Source of the DNA: a bacterium | Lineage (GTDB): Bacteria > Thermotogota > Thermotogae > Mesoaciditogales > Mesoaciditogaceae | DNA length: 59,917 nucleotides | Assembly (NCBI GenBank): GCA_021800445.1 | Contig: JAJYYZ010000007.1 | Location: forward strand, 1-59,917 | Reading direction: 5' to 3' | In this document: piece by piece, positions 27,590 through 36,685 of the stretch | Position numbering within the stretch: the stretch's first letter is position 1 | Layout of the letters: each line of letters begins with the position of its first letter | Notes under the pieces: generated by a model | What the model saw: only the letters and a program-made list of their open reading frames with translations | The model's database searches: none | Told to the model about the DNA's origin: nothing | Translations under genes and position numbers: made by a program

Positions 27590-28090
27590 GTGATTATGAC
27601 GCTGAAGATAAGGTCGATTGAAAAAACGGATGTCGATGGGTTTTACGAATTGAGAAATTGCTCGCGTGCAGGTGCGAACACGCTTGCGATGCCTTTTACA
27701 TCTAAAGAAAATGTCGCAAAGATGATAAACAGAATGACAGAGGAAGAAGGCTCAATTAGCCTTGTTGCCGAATTGGATGGCAAACTTGTTGGAACTGCTG
27801 GATTGAATATTTTCAAGGGCAGAAGGCGCCACAGCGCCGCTTTAGGAATATCTGTCCACGATGATTATCAAAATCAAGGCATAGGAACTGCCCTTATGAA
27901 GGCATTGTTGGATCTTGCCGATAACTGGTACGATCTCAAAAAAATTGAATTGGAAGTTTACACTGATAATGAAATAGCAATAAATCTTTACAAGAAATTC
28001 GGATTCACGATCGAAGGTACGCTCAAATGTTATGCCATAAGAAACGGAGAATATATCGACGCTTATCTGATGGCCCGAATAAGACCTTGA
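27590..28090 (+). CDS. GNAT family N-acetyltransferase
   Basis: 166 residues with the RimI/spermidine-acetyltransferase-like GNAT pattern: a central AALGISVHDDYQNQGIGTAL (acetyl-CoA loop QNQGIG), LEVYTDNEIAINLYKKFGF and a C-terminal IEGTLKCYAIRNGEYIDAYL. The substrate cannot be told. GTG 27590 lies five bases after AGGAGA; ATG 27596 is the alternative. It follows gpmA by 22 bases and may be co-transcribed. Confidence 0.85.
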   Translation: MIMTLKIRSIEKTDVDGFYELRNCSRAGANTLAMPFTSKENVAKMINRMTEEEGSISLVAELDGKLVGTAGLNIFKGRRRHSAALGISVHDDYQNQGIGTALMKALLDLADNWYDLKKIELEVYTDNEIAINLYKKFGFTIEGTLKCYAIRNGEYIDAYLMARIRP

Positions 28091-28119
28091 AAATCAAGTT
28101 CGAGACGAAAATACAAATG

Positions 28120-28154
28120 AGACTGTGCCCGTGAAACTGTTAAGGACACAGTCT
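28120..28154. repeat. Inverted repeat between convergent genes
   Basis: AGACTGTG (28120-28127) and CACAGTCT (28147-28154) can pair across 19 bases between the convergent acetyltransferase and aldo/keto reductase genes. No T-run, so it is only a possible transcript end. Confidence 0.3.
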
Positions 28155-28168
28155 AAGGTCGGGATAGG

Positions 28169-29131
28169 TTAAATTGCGCCGACAATTTTGTGCGGAACGT
28201 ATGGTCCTTCAAGGTATTTTATGTCCTCTTCGGTGAGTTTTACATCAAAAGTACCAACAGCATCATCTAAGTACTTTTCTTTTGTCGCACCAATTATCGG
28301 CGCTGTACCTTTGGCAAAATGCCACGCAAGGGCGATCTGTGTCATTGTAGCACCGTATTTTTTGGCAAGTTCGTTGACGCGGAGCACAATTTTGTAGTCT
28401 GTTTCTTTTGTGCTGTCATACTTTGAAACTGCCGTTTTGTCTGTCTTACTTCGTTTTGTATCGGTCTCCCATTCAAGTCGTGAAAGTCTGCCTGCGGCAA
28501 GAGGACTGTAGGGAGTGAGTGTGACATTGAACTGTTTGCAAATTGGTATGAGTTCGCGCTCGTCTTCTCGATAGAGCAAATTGTAATGGTTCTGCATCGA
28601 GACGAATTTAGTCCAGCCATGCTTTTCGGCCACAATTTGCATGTTGTGAAACTGATAACCGTACATCGCCGACGCGCCAATAGCCCTTACTTTTCCTGAT
28701 CTGACAAGACCGTCAAGTGTTTCCATCGTTTCTTCTATTGGCGTATCATAATCAAAGCGATGAATGATGTACAAATCTACATAGTCTGTGCCTAACCTTT
28801 TTAGCGAGCCATCAATTTCACGCAATATCGCTTTTTTTGAAAGTTTGCCTTCGTTAAAGTAAACTTTTGTCGCTATGATCACTTTGTCACGGGATATGTT
28901 TTTCTTTATCGCACGGCCAAGGTACTCTTCACTGGTACCGTCCGAGTATATATTTGCTGTATCAAAAAAATTTATGCCCAGATCGAGTGCATGCTTGATT
29001 ATTTTTTCGCTATCTTCGGCATTCAACGTCCATTCGTGACGAAAATTACTCGTAGGATCACCAAAACTCATGCAACCCAAACAGATTCGTGAAACCACAA
29101 GATCGGAATTTCCCAGTTTTACATATTCCAT
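28169..29131 (-). CDS. Aldo/keto reductase
   Basis: 320 residues with the AKR barrel: FFDTANIYSDGTSEEYLGRA (catalytic Asp and Tyr), KVIIATKVY (Lys) and DYVDLYIIHRFDYDTPIEET (His), plus the C-terminal NADP site region TAPIIGATKEKYLDDAV. It reduces aldehydes or ketones with NADPH. GGAGAG precedes the ATG. It follows the flavodoxin by 47 bases and lies divergent from an AraC regulator. Confidence 0.9.
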   Translation of the reverse strand: MEYVKLGNSDLVVSRICLGCMSFGDPTSNFRHEWTLNAEDSEKIIKHALDLGINFFDTANIYSDGTSEEYLGRAIKKNISRDKVIIATKVYFNEGKLSKKAILREIDGSLKRLGTDYVDLYIIHRFDYDTPIEETMETLDGLVRSGKVRAIGASAMYGYQFHNMQIVAEKHGWTKFVSMQNHYNLLYREDERELIPICKQFNVTLTPYSPLAAGRLSRLEWETDTKRSKTDKTAVSKYDSTKETDYKIVLRVNELAKKYGATMTQIALAWHFAKGTAPIIGATKEKYLDDAVGTFDVKLTEEDIKYLEGPYVPHKIVGAI

Positions 29132-29178
29132 ATTCTTCTCTCCTTTACTTATTATAGTTTGTTGTACTTGTTATCTAA

Positions 29179-29652
29179 CTATTCTATCTTCAATTTCTTC
29201 AGCCATTCGGAAACTTTATTCTCAACATCGTCGCCGTTACTTCCGTAAACAACAAATTCCTGTAAAATCTTCGAATTAGGACACAAAGTTTTTATGTTTT
29301 CGATCATTCTTTGCTTACCTCCTCCTCCGTGCGAGCAAAATGGCACAACGATTTTTTCCGAAGTGTCGTATCTCGAAAGGAAAGAGGCAACAGGAGGCGC
29401 AATTCTTCCCCACCAATTTGGAGAACCTACAAAGATAAGATCATACCTTTCGATCTCAATCGTTGTTCTCAACGGAGGTTTGTAACCTTCTCCTATTTCT
29501 TTCTTCGCTTTATCTAAAGTCAAAGAGTAAGAGGTAGGATAAGGTATTTCAGGCTCAATTTCGATTATGTCTCCCCTGACGATTTTGTGGATGATCTCGG
29601 CTATTCTGCGAGTGTTGCCAGACCAACTGTAATAGGCAATCAACTTATCCAT
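29179..29652 (-). CDS. Flavodoxin
   Basis: 157 residues from ATG 29652 (AAGGGGTG upstream). The FMN phosphate loop YYSWSGNTRRIAEII is near the start, the second flavin loop is VGSPNWWGRIAPPVASFL, and VPFCSHGGGGKQRMIENI follows. It is the long-form WrbA/flavodoxin_4 type often encoded with aldo/keto reductases. It probably serves as an electron carrier or quinone/flavin reductase in the same stress operon. Confidence 0.88.
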   Translation of the reverse strand: MDKLIAYYSWSGNTRRIAEIIHKIVRGDIIEIEPEIPYPTSYSLTLDKAKKEIGEGYKPPLRTTIEIERYDLIFVGSPNWWGRIAPPVASFLSRYDTSEKIVVPFCSHGGGGKQRMIENIKTLCPNSKILQEFVVYGSNGDDVENKVSEWLKKLKIE

Positions 29653-29787
29653 AGATACACCCCTTAATTCATTTCTCAATCTTAATATATCCCCTTTTGG
29701 TGTTAGAATGGTAGAAAGATATTCTCAAATATTTGCATAATTTTCTAAAATATTATAAAATTTTACAAACATATGAGGTGACTTGAA

Positions 29788-30678
29788 ATGGATGAATTTA
29801 ATTTTGTAAGGGAAAAATTGACAGAAAGAATTTTCCAACTTACAGAAAAACAAGTCGTGGTAAATCCTTTCCCAGATCTTACCGTAAGCCGACATGAGGA
29901 GCCGACGCAACCTCACAGTTATATGCTACCTCCTGGAATTTGTCTCGCAGTTCAGGGAACAAAACGTGTACTTTTAGGAGAGGAATACTACGTTTATGAC
30001 GTAGAACATTTTTTACTTACTTCTTTGGATCTTCCCGTCACAGCCCAGATAATAGAGGCATCGAAAGAAAAACCTTACCTCGGCATAACCTGGGAAATAG
30101 ACATGAATATCCTTTCAGAATTGATCGTTGAACATAAATTCAGCGCCAAACTTGGAAATATGTTCAGTGGAATGGCACTCGGAAAAGTAACATTTCACCT
30201 TCTTGATGCTTTTAGAAGGCTCTTGGATCTTGTGAACGAGCCAGAACATTTCTTAGCACTTTCTTCTATCATTTCAAGAGAGATAATTTATCGACTTTTG
30301 ATGAGTGAATTAGGTCCACGACTTATCCAGATTGCCCTTTCAGAAAATAGCGATGTGATGAAGGCTTTGAATTATCTCAAAGCACATTTTTCTGAATCTA
30401 TCGATATGAAAGAACTGTCTGAACTTGTGGGCATGAGTGTTTCAAGTTTTTACCAGCATTTCAAATTTTTAACTGGCATGACACCGCTTCAATATCAGAA
30501 ACAACTGCGCTTATGTGAGGCAAGAAGACTCATTATGACGGGAAACGATGTAACGACCGCCTCTTTATCAGTGGGCTACGATAGCCTTTCTCAGTTCAGC
30601 AGAGAGTACAAGAGATTCTTTAGACTTCTGCCTTCCCAAGACAGAGTGAATTTGATGCAAGGTGAAAGAAACTTATAA
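29788..30678 (+). CDS. AraC family transcriptional regulator (AraC_N/YqhC-like)
   Basis: 296 residues with an N-terminal AraC_N domain (PPGICLAVQGTKRVLLGEEY) and a C-terminal double helix-turn-helix (LSELVGMSVSSFYQHFKFLT, then LGYDS-like SVGYDSLSQFSREYKRFF). ATG 29788 follows GAGGTGA. It faces the flavodoxin and aldo/keto reductase genes, the same arrangement as YqhC with its aldehyde reductases in E. coli, so aldehyde-responsive activation of those genes is a good guess. Confidence 0.88.
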   Translation: MDEFNFVREKLTERIFQLTEKQVVVNPFPDLTVSRHEEPTQPHSYMLPPGICLAVQGTKRVLLGEEYYVYDVEHFLLTSLDLPVTAQIIEASKEKPYLGITWEIDMNILSELIVEHKFSAKLGNMFSGMALGKVTFHLLDAFRRLLDLVNEPEHFLALSSIISREIIYRLLMSELGPRLIQIALSENSDVMKALNYLKAHFSESIDMKELSELVGMSVSSFYQHFKFLTGMTPLQYQKQLRLCEARRLIMTGNDVTTASLSVGYDSLSQFSREYKRFFRLLPSQDRVNLMQGERNL

Positions 30679-31209
30679 TTTTTCTTTGTCCAAAATTATC
30701 GTGCAATTTGTCTGAAGTGATGATACAAATAGATTTTCGACTGTAAGGACGCCAAGGCCGTAGAAAAGAGAAAAGGGATCGTGGGTGATAAGAAAATATA
30801 AGCTAACTCCACCGACGACGAATATCTCTATCACCCCGACCGTAGGCGCACTTATGCTGACCTTCCCCCAGGGATATTCTTTTGAAGATACAATCCATGA
30901 AAAGAAGTTGCGATTTATCGAGCAGTTAAGTATTGTTATTCCGTATGGCAATTCATTGATAAAATTCTGATTGAATGTGAATACAAGGTGTTCAAAGTCA
31001 AAGGCTGAATAATGATCTAACACTCCGTCCTTGACAGTTGAGTGAAAATCAACCTTTGTGCCAAATATTGTATGGCTTTCAACGGTGGCAGATAAAGTGT
31101 ATGGTAAGCCTGACCAGTTCACAGTTGTACTCGTTGAACTTGCTGTTCCTGCAAAGGATAAAATGCCAACAAGTATAACGAAACTAAAAATCATGATACT
31201 CTTTTTCAT
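30673..31209 (-). CDS. Exported or membrane-anchored protein of unknown function
   Basis: 178 residues. A signal peptide (KKSIMIFSFVILVGILSFAG) is followed by a beta-rich part and a hydrophobic stretch near VIEIFVVGGVSLYFLI that could span the membrane. No family recognised. ATG 31209 follows TAGGAGG. Its 3' end overlaps the end of the convergent AraC gene by six bases. Confidence 0.55.
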   Translation of the reverse strand: MKKSIMIFSFVILVGILSFAGTASSTSTTVNWSGLPYTLSATVESHTIFGTKVDFHSTVKDGVLDHYSAFDFEHLVFTFNQNFINELPYGITILNCSINRNFFSWIVSSKEYPWGKVSISAPTVGVIEIFVVGGVSLYFLITHDPFSLFYGLGVLTVENLFVSSLQTNCTIILDKEKL

Positions 31210-31399
31210 TTTATAGCCTCCTATTCGTTGATTTTTTTCGCTATCTTTTCATAAAAATCATATGACTTTGCCATATTCCACCCGTCGCTCGCCACTTACA
31301 GTCCTAACTTCTAATGCCTACTCTCTATTTTTATTTTATCATGTGTGAATGATAGGTGTATCATATAGATGAATCCATCATCAAAATTGAGGTGATAAA

Positions 31400-32410
31400 A
31401 TGCTTAGAGTTGGAATCATAGGAGCAGGTGGAATCGGGACAGTTCATGCCAATTGCTACAAAAGTATCCCAAACGCAAAGGTCATTGCCGTAGCGGATAT
31501 CATACCGGAAAGATCGAAAAAACTCGCCTCTATCTTTGGGGCAGATTTTTACGAAAACGCCGACGATGTGATCAAAAGGAAGGACATAGACGTCATAAAT
31601 ATATGCGTACCGACCTATCTTCACAGTGAATTCGTGATAAAGGCATCAAATGCGAAAAAGCATGTATTGTGTGAAAAGCCCATGGCTCTAAATTACGAAG
31701 ATGGAATAAAGATGATCGAGGCTGCCTCCAAAAATAAAGTTAAGTTCATGATAGCACACGTTTTGAGATTCTTTCCAGAATACATGAAGGCACGTGAGGT
31801 CATAAATGCTGGTTCTGTTGGTCTTCCGAAGATGGTAAGGACATACAGAGGAGGGCCGAATCCTGCGATTGTCAGAGAATGGTACGGCTACCACGATAAA
31901 AGCGGCGGATCGATTCAGGATTCTTTGATCCATGACATAGATTTTCTCGCGTGGACCTTTGGCCCGGTCAAGGAAGTTTATGCGCGCGGAAATGTCTTCA
32001 AGCGGAAAGAGCCATTCGATCCGGAATACGATCTTGTGATGATGGAATTCGAAAACGGCGTTATCGCCCACCTTGTCTCAGATTGGTCAGGAAATCAAAA
32101 GACCCAGTTCGGTGCAAAGATAGAGATAGCAGGCACAAAGGGCCTCGTTGAATTCAACAGTTTTAATATTCCTTTAAAGTTAAATCTTTTCGAAGAAAAT
32201 AAAGGCAAAGCCGAGAGCGTTTCTATTCCTGAAAGTCCGCTTTCTCCGGACATAGAGCCTTACACACGTGAAATAAGAGAGTTTCTTGAATCTGTCGAGA
32301 AAGATTCTCAAATTCCCGTTCCCGCCCATGACGCGCTCTACGCACTTAAGGTTGCTTTAACCTGCATAGAATCAATGAGGGTGAATAAGCCTTTGGAGGT
32401 GAAATTATGA
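31400..32410 (+). CDS. Gfo/Idh/MocA family oxidoreductase (first of pair)
   Basis: 336 residues: Rossmann motif GIIGAGGIGTVHANCYKSIP, signature CEKPMALNYEDGIKMIEAA, and GGSIQDSLIHDIDFLAWTFG with the catalytic-type Asp-His region. ATG 31400 follows GAGGTG. It starts a tightly overlapping five-gene operon. Two different dehydrogenases in a row suggest oxidation of one sugar and re-reduction of a product, with NAD(H) recycled. Confidence 0.9.
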   Translation: MLRVGIIGAGGIGTVHANCYKSIPNAKVIAVADIIPERSKKLASIFGADFYENADDVIKRKDIDVINICVPTYLHSEFVIKASNAKKHVLCEKPMALNYEDGIKMIEAASKNKVKFMIAHVLRFFPEYMKAREVINAGSVGLPKMVRTYRGGPNPAIVREWYGYHDKSGGSIQDSLIHDIDFLAWTFGPVKEVYARGNVFKRKEPFDPEYDLVMMEFENGVIAHLVSDWSGNQKTQFGAKIEIAGTKGLVEFNSFNIPLKLNLFEENKGKAESVSIPESPLSPDIEPYTREIREFLESVEKDSQIPVPAHDALYALKVALTCIESMRVNKPLEVKL

Positions 32411-33384
32411 AGATCGGAATTTTGAGTTGCGATCATATGCACGCGGAAAGTTACGTCGAATCCTTAAAGCGTATAGAAAAGGTTGAGATAGCAGGGATAG
32501 GTGAAGAGAATGAAAAGCGGGGAAAAGATTTTGCCCAAAGGCACGGCATAAAGTATTTCAAAGATTACGAAGACATCCTTTCTGACAAATCCGTCGATGC
32601 CGTTGTGATATGTTCTGCAAATGCAAAACATGCAAAGATGACGATAGATTCGGCACGCGCAAAGAAGCACGTCATAGTCGAAAAGCCAATCGCAACGACG
32701 ATTGAAGATGCCCAACGTATGATAGATGCCTGTAGAGAAAACAAAGTCAAACTCATGGTCTCATTTCCCGTAAGATATGCGCCTCCGATAAAGAGAATGA
32801 AAGAGATAATCGATGATGGCAAACTTGGAGAGATAATCGGGATAAGCGCGACGAATCATGGAACGATGCCGGGAGGATGGTTTACAGACAAAGCGCTTTC
32901 TGGCGGAGGATCTATAATCGATCACACCGTTCATGTTGTGGATATCTTAAGATGGATTTTTAAATCCGAGGTAAAAGAAGTGTATGCAAAGATGGGTACA
33001 TTGATCCACGACATACCCGTTGAAGACTGTGCCATAATATCGATGAAGTTCGAAAATGAGGTCTTTGCAACTTTGGACGCATCGTGGTCAAGGCCAAAGT
33101 CTTTTCCGACATGGGGAGACGTGACCTTTGAGATAGCCGGCACAAAAGGGTCTATGAATGTCGATGCGTTCGCCCAGCACGGTATTATGTACTCGGACGA
33201 TATTGAGCACAGCAAATACGCCTACTGGGGAGACGACATGGATTACCTCATGCTAAAAGACTTTGTAAAGTGTATCGAAGATGATCTCCGAGAGCCAGTC
33301 ACCGGCAAAGACGGGCTTGAGGCGTTGAGAGTTGCTTTGATGGCTTACGAGTCTGTCAAGAAAGATAAGGTGATAAAAGTATGA
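32407..33384 (+). CDS. Gfo/Idh/MocA family oxidoreductase (second of pair)
   Basis: 325 residues: MKIGILSCDHMHAESYVESL start (SCDHMHA in place of the usual GxGxxG loop), VEKPIATTIEDAQRMIDACR, and GGGSIIDHTVHVVDILRWIF. ATGA overlap with the previous gene. The atypical first loop suggests altered cofactor binding. It pairs with the upstream dehydrogenase and the downstream TIM barrel. Confidence 0.88.
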   Translation: MKIGILSCDHMHAESYVESLKRIEKVEIAGIGEENEKRGKDFAQRHGIKYFKDYEDILSDKSVDAVVICSANAKHAKMTIDSARAKKHVIVEKPIATTIEDAQRMIDACRENKVKLMVSFPVRYAPPIKRMKEIIDDGKLGEIIGISATNHGTMPGGWFTDKALSGGGSIIDHTVHVVDILRWIFKSEVKEVYAKMGTLIHDIPVEDCAIISMKFENEVFATLDASWSRPKSFPTWGDVTFEIAGTKGSMNVDAFAQHGIMYSDDIEHSKYAYWGDDMDYLMLKDFVKCIEDDLREPVTGKDGLEALRVALMAYESVKKDKVIKV

Positions 33385-34205
33385 AAAAAGGGATAAACTG
33401 CTGGACCTTTCCTGCAAATTACACGGTAAAGGAATGTATAGAAAACGCGAAAAAGGCTGGATACGACGGAATAGAGATAAACATGGAAGAAAGCAAAGCC
33501 AGCCCTTCTTTGAGACCCGATTCGACAAAGGCCGAGATCGAAGAGATCTTAAAAATAACACAATCGAATGATATACCAATCTCAAGTGTTGCAACAGGCC
33601 TTCACTGGAAATATCCTCTTACCGACGATGATAAAGATGTAAGAGACAAAGGAATCAAAATCGTTGAGAAGATGATAAATGCAGCAAAGATACTTCATAC
33701 CGATGCCATTCTCGTAGTTCCGGGCGTTGTAAATGAACGTGTTTCTTACTCCAAAGCGTACAAAAGGTCTCAGGATGCTTTAAAAGCACTTGCAAAGAAG
33801 GCTGAAGAGGCAAAGGTGTACATAGGGATAGAAAATGTGTGGAACAAATTTCTCTTAAGCCCTCTTGAAATGAAAAGATTCATAGATGAGATAGGAAGTG
33901 CCTACGTTAGATTTTACTTCGATATCGGCAACGTGCTTGCCTTTTCCTATCCAGAGCACTGGATAGAGGTGCTTGGCGATTATATAGTAAGAGTTCATGT
34001 CAAAGATTTTGACACATCCATTGGAAACACCCAAGGGTTTAAGAATTTGTTTGAAGGAGATGTGAACTGGCCAGAGGTCATTAAATTTTTGAGAAAAACA
34101 AATTACAATGGATATTTAACGGCCGAATTGAGTCCGTACAAGACGCATCCTGAAACGCTTGCCTACGATGCGGTTAAACGTCTGAATATGATCGTTGAAA
34201 TGTAA
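33381..34205 (+). CDS. Sugar phosphate isomerase/epimerase (TIM barrel)
   Basis: 274 residues of the AP_endonuc_2 fold: KKGINCWTFPANYTVKECIE, metal-site segments VYIGIENVWN (Glu), VRFYFDIGNVL (Asp), RVHVKDFD (His, Asp) and GYLTAELSPY (Glu). The pattern is close to hexulose-6-phosphate isomerase-like proteins. ATGA-coupled to the second dehydrogenase. In such neighbourhoods the barrel can isomerise or cleave the keto-sugar. Confidence 0.87.
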   Translation: MKKGINCWTFPANYTVKECIENAKKAGYDGIEINMEESKASPSLRPDSTKAEIEEILKITQSNDIPISSVATGLHWKYPLTDDDKDVRDKGIKIVEKMINAAKILHTDAILVVPGVVNERVSYSKAYKRSQDALKALAKKAEEAKVYIGIENVWNKFLLSPLEMKRFIDEIGSAYVRFYFDIGNVLAFSYPEHWIEVLGDYIVRVHVKDFDTSIGNTQGFKNLFEGDVNWPEVIKFLRKTNYNGYLTAELSPYKTHPETLAYDAVKRLNMIVEM

Positions 34206-34218
34206 TGGAGGGTGTGAA

Positions 34219-35244
34219 ATGGCTAAGATGATCGAAGAGATTCACGAAACTCCTCAGGTGATAGAACGTTTGATTGAAAATGAAGGCAAAAAGATAAATG
34301 AGATCGCAAAAATGTTCAGAAAATTGTCTCCTTCTGTTATTATAGCGGCTGGGCGTGGGACATCGGATAATGCATGCATTTACGGTCAATACCTTTTTGA
34401 ATCCAACATCGGCATACCTGTTGCCCTTGCACTTGGATCTCTTTACACACATTACAAAACCCCACCCGATATTAAGAACGGAGTCATGATGGGAATATCT
34501 CAATCAGGTGAAACGGAAGACGTTTGTGAAATTCTAAACCAGTCTATACATCATGATATTTTCACAATAGGCATAACTAACAATCCGGAAAGCACAATGG
34601 CAAAACTTTTGAGAAACAACGCGATCTTTATGAATGCTGGTGTCGAAAAAAGCGTGGCGGCAACAAAAACATTCAGTGCTTCTTTGATGAGTTTACTTTT
34701 GTTTGCGTATGCAATAAAGGGTAAAACTTTCAAGATCGATGATCTTAAGGTTGCGTATGATTCCATCTTTGATCAAGAAGAGTTCATACGTGATCTTGCA
34801 CAAAGATATTCATTTGCAAGAGATCTCGTCGTAATCGGAGCCGGCTTTAACTATCCTGTGGCACTCGAAAGTGCACTTAAATTAAAAGAGACATGTTACA
34901 TAAGCGCGCAAGGTCTCTCTTCAGTCGATCTTGTGCATGGTCCTTTAGCAATGTTGGATCCGGATATTCCGGTTATTGTATTTGCTCCCGATGATTCAAC
35001 TTTGGGATTGAGTGTTAAAATCATAGACAAGATAAAGGAAACGGGATCGCATACTCTCATCATTTCCGATAATGATGAAATCTTAAAAAGAGGAGATTTG
35101 TCATTTAAAATATTTAAAACAGACAAAGAGTTGTATCCGTTTGAAAATGCTTTGTTTATCCAGTTATTTGCTTATAATCTTTCAATTTCTAAGGGTTTGA
35201 ATCCTGACGTTCCAAGATTTTTACATAAAGTCAGCAAAATATGA
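34219..35244 (+). CDS. SIS-domain sugar isomerase/deaminase (GlmS-isomerase-like, no glutaminase domain)
   Basis: 341 residues with two SIS domains: IIAAGRGTSDNACIYGQYLF, MGISQSGETEDVCEILNQS, and GAGFNYPVALESALKLKETC. This equals the isomerase half of GlmS with no N-terminal glutaminase, as in NagB-II/GlmD/AgaS proteins that deaminate or isomerise amino-sugar phosphates. ATG 34219 follows GGAGGGTG. It suggests that the operon substrate contains or yields an amino sugar, consistent with NanE-NanK elsewhere in the window. Confidence 0.85.
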   Translation: MAKMIEEIHETPQVIERLIENEGKKINEIAKMFRKLSPSVIIAAGRGTSDNACIYGQYLFESNIGIPVALALGSLYTHYKTPPDIKNGVMMGISQSGETEDVCEILNQSIHHDIFTIGITNNPESTMAKLLRNNAIFMNAGVEKSVAATKTFSASLMSLLLFAYAIKGKTFKIDDLKVAYDSIFDQEEFIRDLAQRYSFARDLVVIGAGFNYPVALESALKLKETCYISAQGLSSVDLVHGPLAMLDPDIPVIVFAPDDSTLGLSVKIIDKIKETGSHTLIISDNDEILKRGDLSFKIFKTDKELYPFENALFIQLFAYNLSISKGLNPDVPRFLHKVSKI

Positions 35245-35256
35245 GAGGTGATTGAG

Positions 35257-36174
35257 ATGAGAATGATAGAAATAGCCAGCGGCGAGATAAGATCTTCTGA
35301 AATTGCGCTTGGATGCATGAGGATTGCCGATATGCCTGTAAAAGATATTTCGAAGTTGATAACCACTGCCATTGAGGAAGGCATAAATTTCTTCGATCAC
35401 GCGGATATCTACGGTGGCGGAAAATCCGAGGAAGTTTTTGGCACGGCGCTCAAAGAGATGAAAGGAATAAGAGAGAAGATCTTCATCCAGACAAAATGCG
35501 GCATAAGAGATGGATACTACGATTTTTCAAAAGATCATATTCTCGAGGCCGTCGATGGTAGTTTGAAACGTTTGAAGATCGATTACATAGACGTGCTTTT
35601 GCTTCACAGGCCCGATGCACTTGTCGATCCGGAAGAAGTTGCAGAGGCCTTTTCGATACTGCACGCGAGTGGAAAGGTAAGAAATTTCGGAGTGAGCAAT
35701 CACAATCCCATGCAAATAGAATTGCTCAGCCAGTATTTAAACCAGAGAATAATCGTCAATCAATTGCAACTCAGCATCACAAACACGGGTATGATAGATG
35801 CAGGATTAAATGTTAACATGCAAATCGACAAATCTGTCGATCGTGACGGCAGCGTGCTCGATTATTGCCGTCTTAACGGCATCACAATTCAGGCGTGGTC
35901 TCCATTTCAGTACGGATTTTTCGATGGCGTGTTTTTGGACAATCCAAAATTCAAAACCCTCAACGATGAAATGGACAAAGTGGCAAGGAATCACGATGTT
36001 CCAAAGGATGCCATACCGATAGCGTGGATATTGAGGCATCCCGCCAAAATACAGCCCGTTGTCGGCACGACAAATGCAAAACGCCTCAAAGAAATATGTC
36101 AGGCATCAAATGTGAATTTGACAAAAAAGGAATGGTACGATCTTTACAAAGCGGCGGGAAATAAATTGCCATAA
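35257..36174 (+). CDS. Aldo/keto reductase (YdhF-like)
   Basis: 305 residues from ATG 35257 (GAGAGGTG upstream). AKR marks: FFDHADIYGGGKSEEVFGTA (Asp, Tyr), IFIQTKCGIRDG (Lys) and DYIDVLLLHRPDALVDPEEV (His). C-terminal IQPVVGTTNAKRLKEICQA contacts NADP. Last gene of the operon; it probably reduces a keto- or aldo-sugar product. Confidence 0.88.
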   Translation: MRMIEIASGEIRSSEIALGCMRIADMPVKDISKLITTAIEEGINFFDHADIYGGGKSEEVFGTALKEMKGIREKIFIQTKCGIRDGYYDFSKDHILEAVDGSLKRLKIDYIDVLLLHRPDALVDPEEVAEAFSILHASGKVRNFGVSNHNPMQIELLSQYLNQRIIVNQLQLSITNTGMIDAGLNVNMQIDKSVDRDGSVLDYCRLNGITIQAWSPFQYGFFDGVFLDNPKFKTLNDEMDKVARNHDVPKDAIPIAWILRHPAKIQPVVGTTNAKRLKEICQASNVNLTKKEWYDLYKAAGNKLP

Positions 36175-36225
36175 AAAACGACATGAAATCGATGAAATAA
36201 TAAAATAAATGACGAAAGTTTAATT

Positions 36226-36254
36226 TTGTCATAACTAAAAGATCATAAGTATAT
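36226..36254 (+). promoter_or_regulatory. Promoter of the arsR-ferredoxin operon
   Basis: TTGTCA (36226-36231) and a weak -10 GTATAT (36249-36254), 17 bases apart. The -10 lies inside an inverted repeat, so a bound repressor would block RNA polymerase. Confidence 0.45.
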
Positions 36255-36269
36255 GCTAATATGCTTATG
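36244..36269. promoter_or_regulatory. Imperfect 26-bp palindrome, candidate ArsR operator
   Basis: Arms CATAAGTATATGC (36244-36256) and TAATATGCTTATG (36257-36269) match at 10 of 13 paired positions, with CATAAG/CTTATG perfect at the ends. Position, size and AT-rich hexamers fit ArsR/SmtB-family operators. Confidence 0.6.
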
Positions 36270-36279
36270 AGGTGATTCG

Positions 36280-36663
36280 ATGGATTCAAAAAAATTTGAA
36301 AAATTCTTCAGCGCTTTGTCAAGTCCTCTAAGATTGCAAATGGTGCTCCTTATGGCAAGAAGATCTTTTTGCGTTTGCGAACTTGAAGGTGTCTTTGATG
36401 TCACTCAGCCTGCTATTTCTCAAAATTTAAGGATTTTAAAAGATACGGATCTCATAAGCGAAAAAAGAGAAAAACAGTGGGTCTTTTATTCGACGAATAA
36501 AGAAATGTTAGATTCTGCTTTGAAAGAATTTTTGAAAATTGTGGAAGCAGAAGATACTTTCAGTGAGATAGTCGGTTTGAAACTTTCAGATCTTCCACAT
36601 GATCCCCAAAGATCCTGCGAGATTCTTGAAAATAGAAAAAAAGAAGTTTTAAAAAACAATTGA
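36280..36663 (+). CDS. ArsR/SmtB family transcriptional repressor
   Basis: 127 residues with a winged helix (LSSPLRLQMVLLMARRSFCV, ELEGVFDVTQPAISQNLRIL). The CVC just before ELEG (FCVCEL) is the classical ArsR-type thiol metal/metalloid site, so arsenite, another soft metal or a redox signal could release it. A second Cys lies near the C terminus. ATG 36280 follows GAGGTG and the palindrome just upstream. Confidence 0.9.
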   Translation: MDSKKFEKFFSALSSPLRLQMVLLMARRSFCVCELEGVFDVTQPAISQNLRILKDTDLISEKREKQWVFYSTNKEMLDSALKEFLKIVEAEDTFSEIVGLKLSDLPHDPQRSCEILENRKKEVLKNN

Positions 36664-36685
36664 CTTTTATCAGGAGATGATTGAA

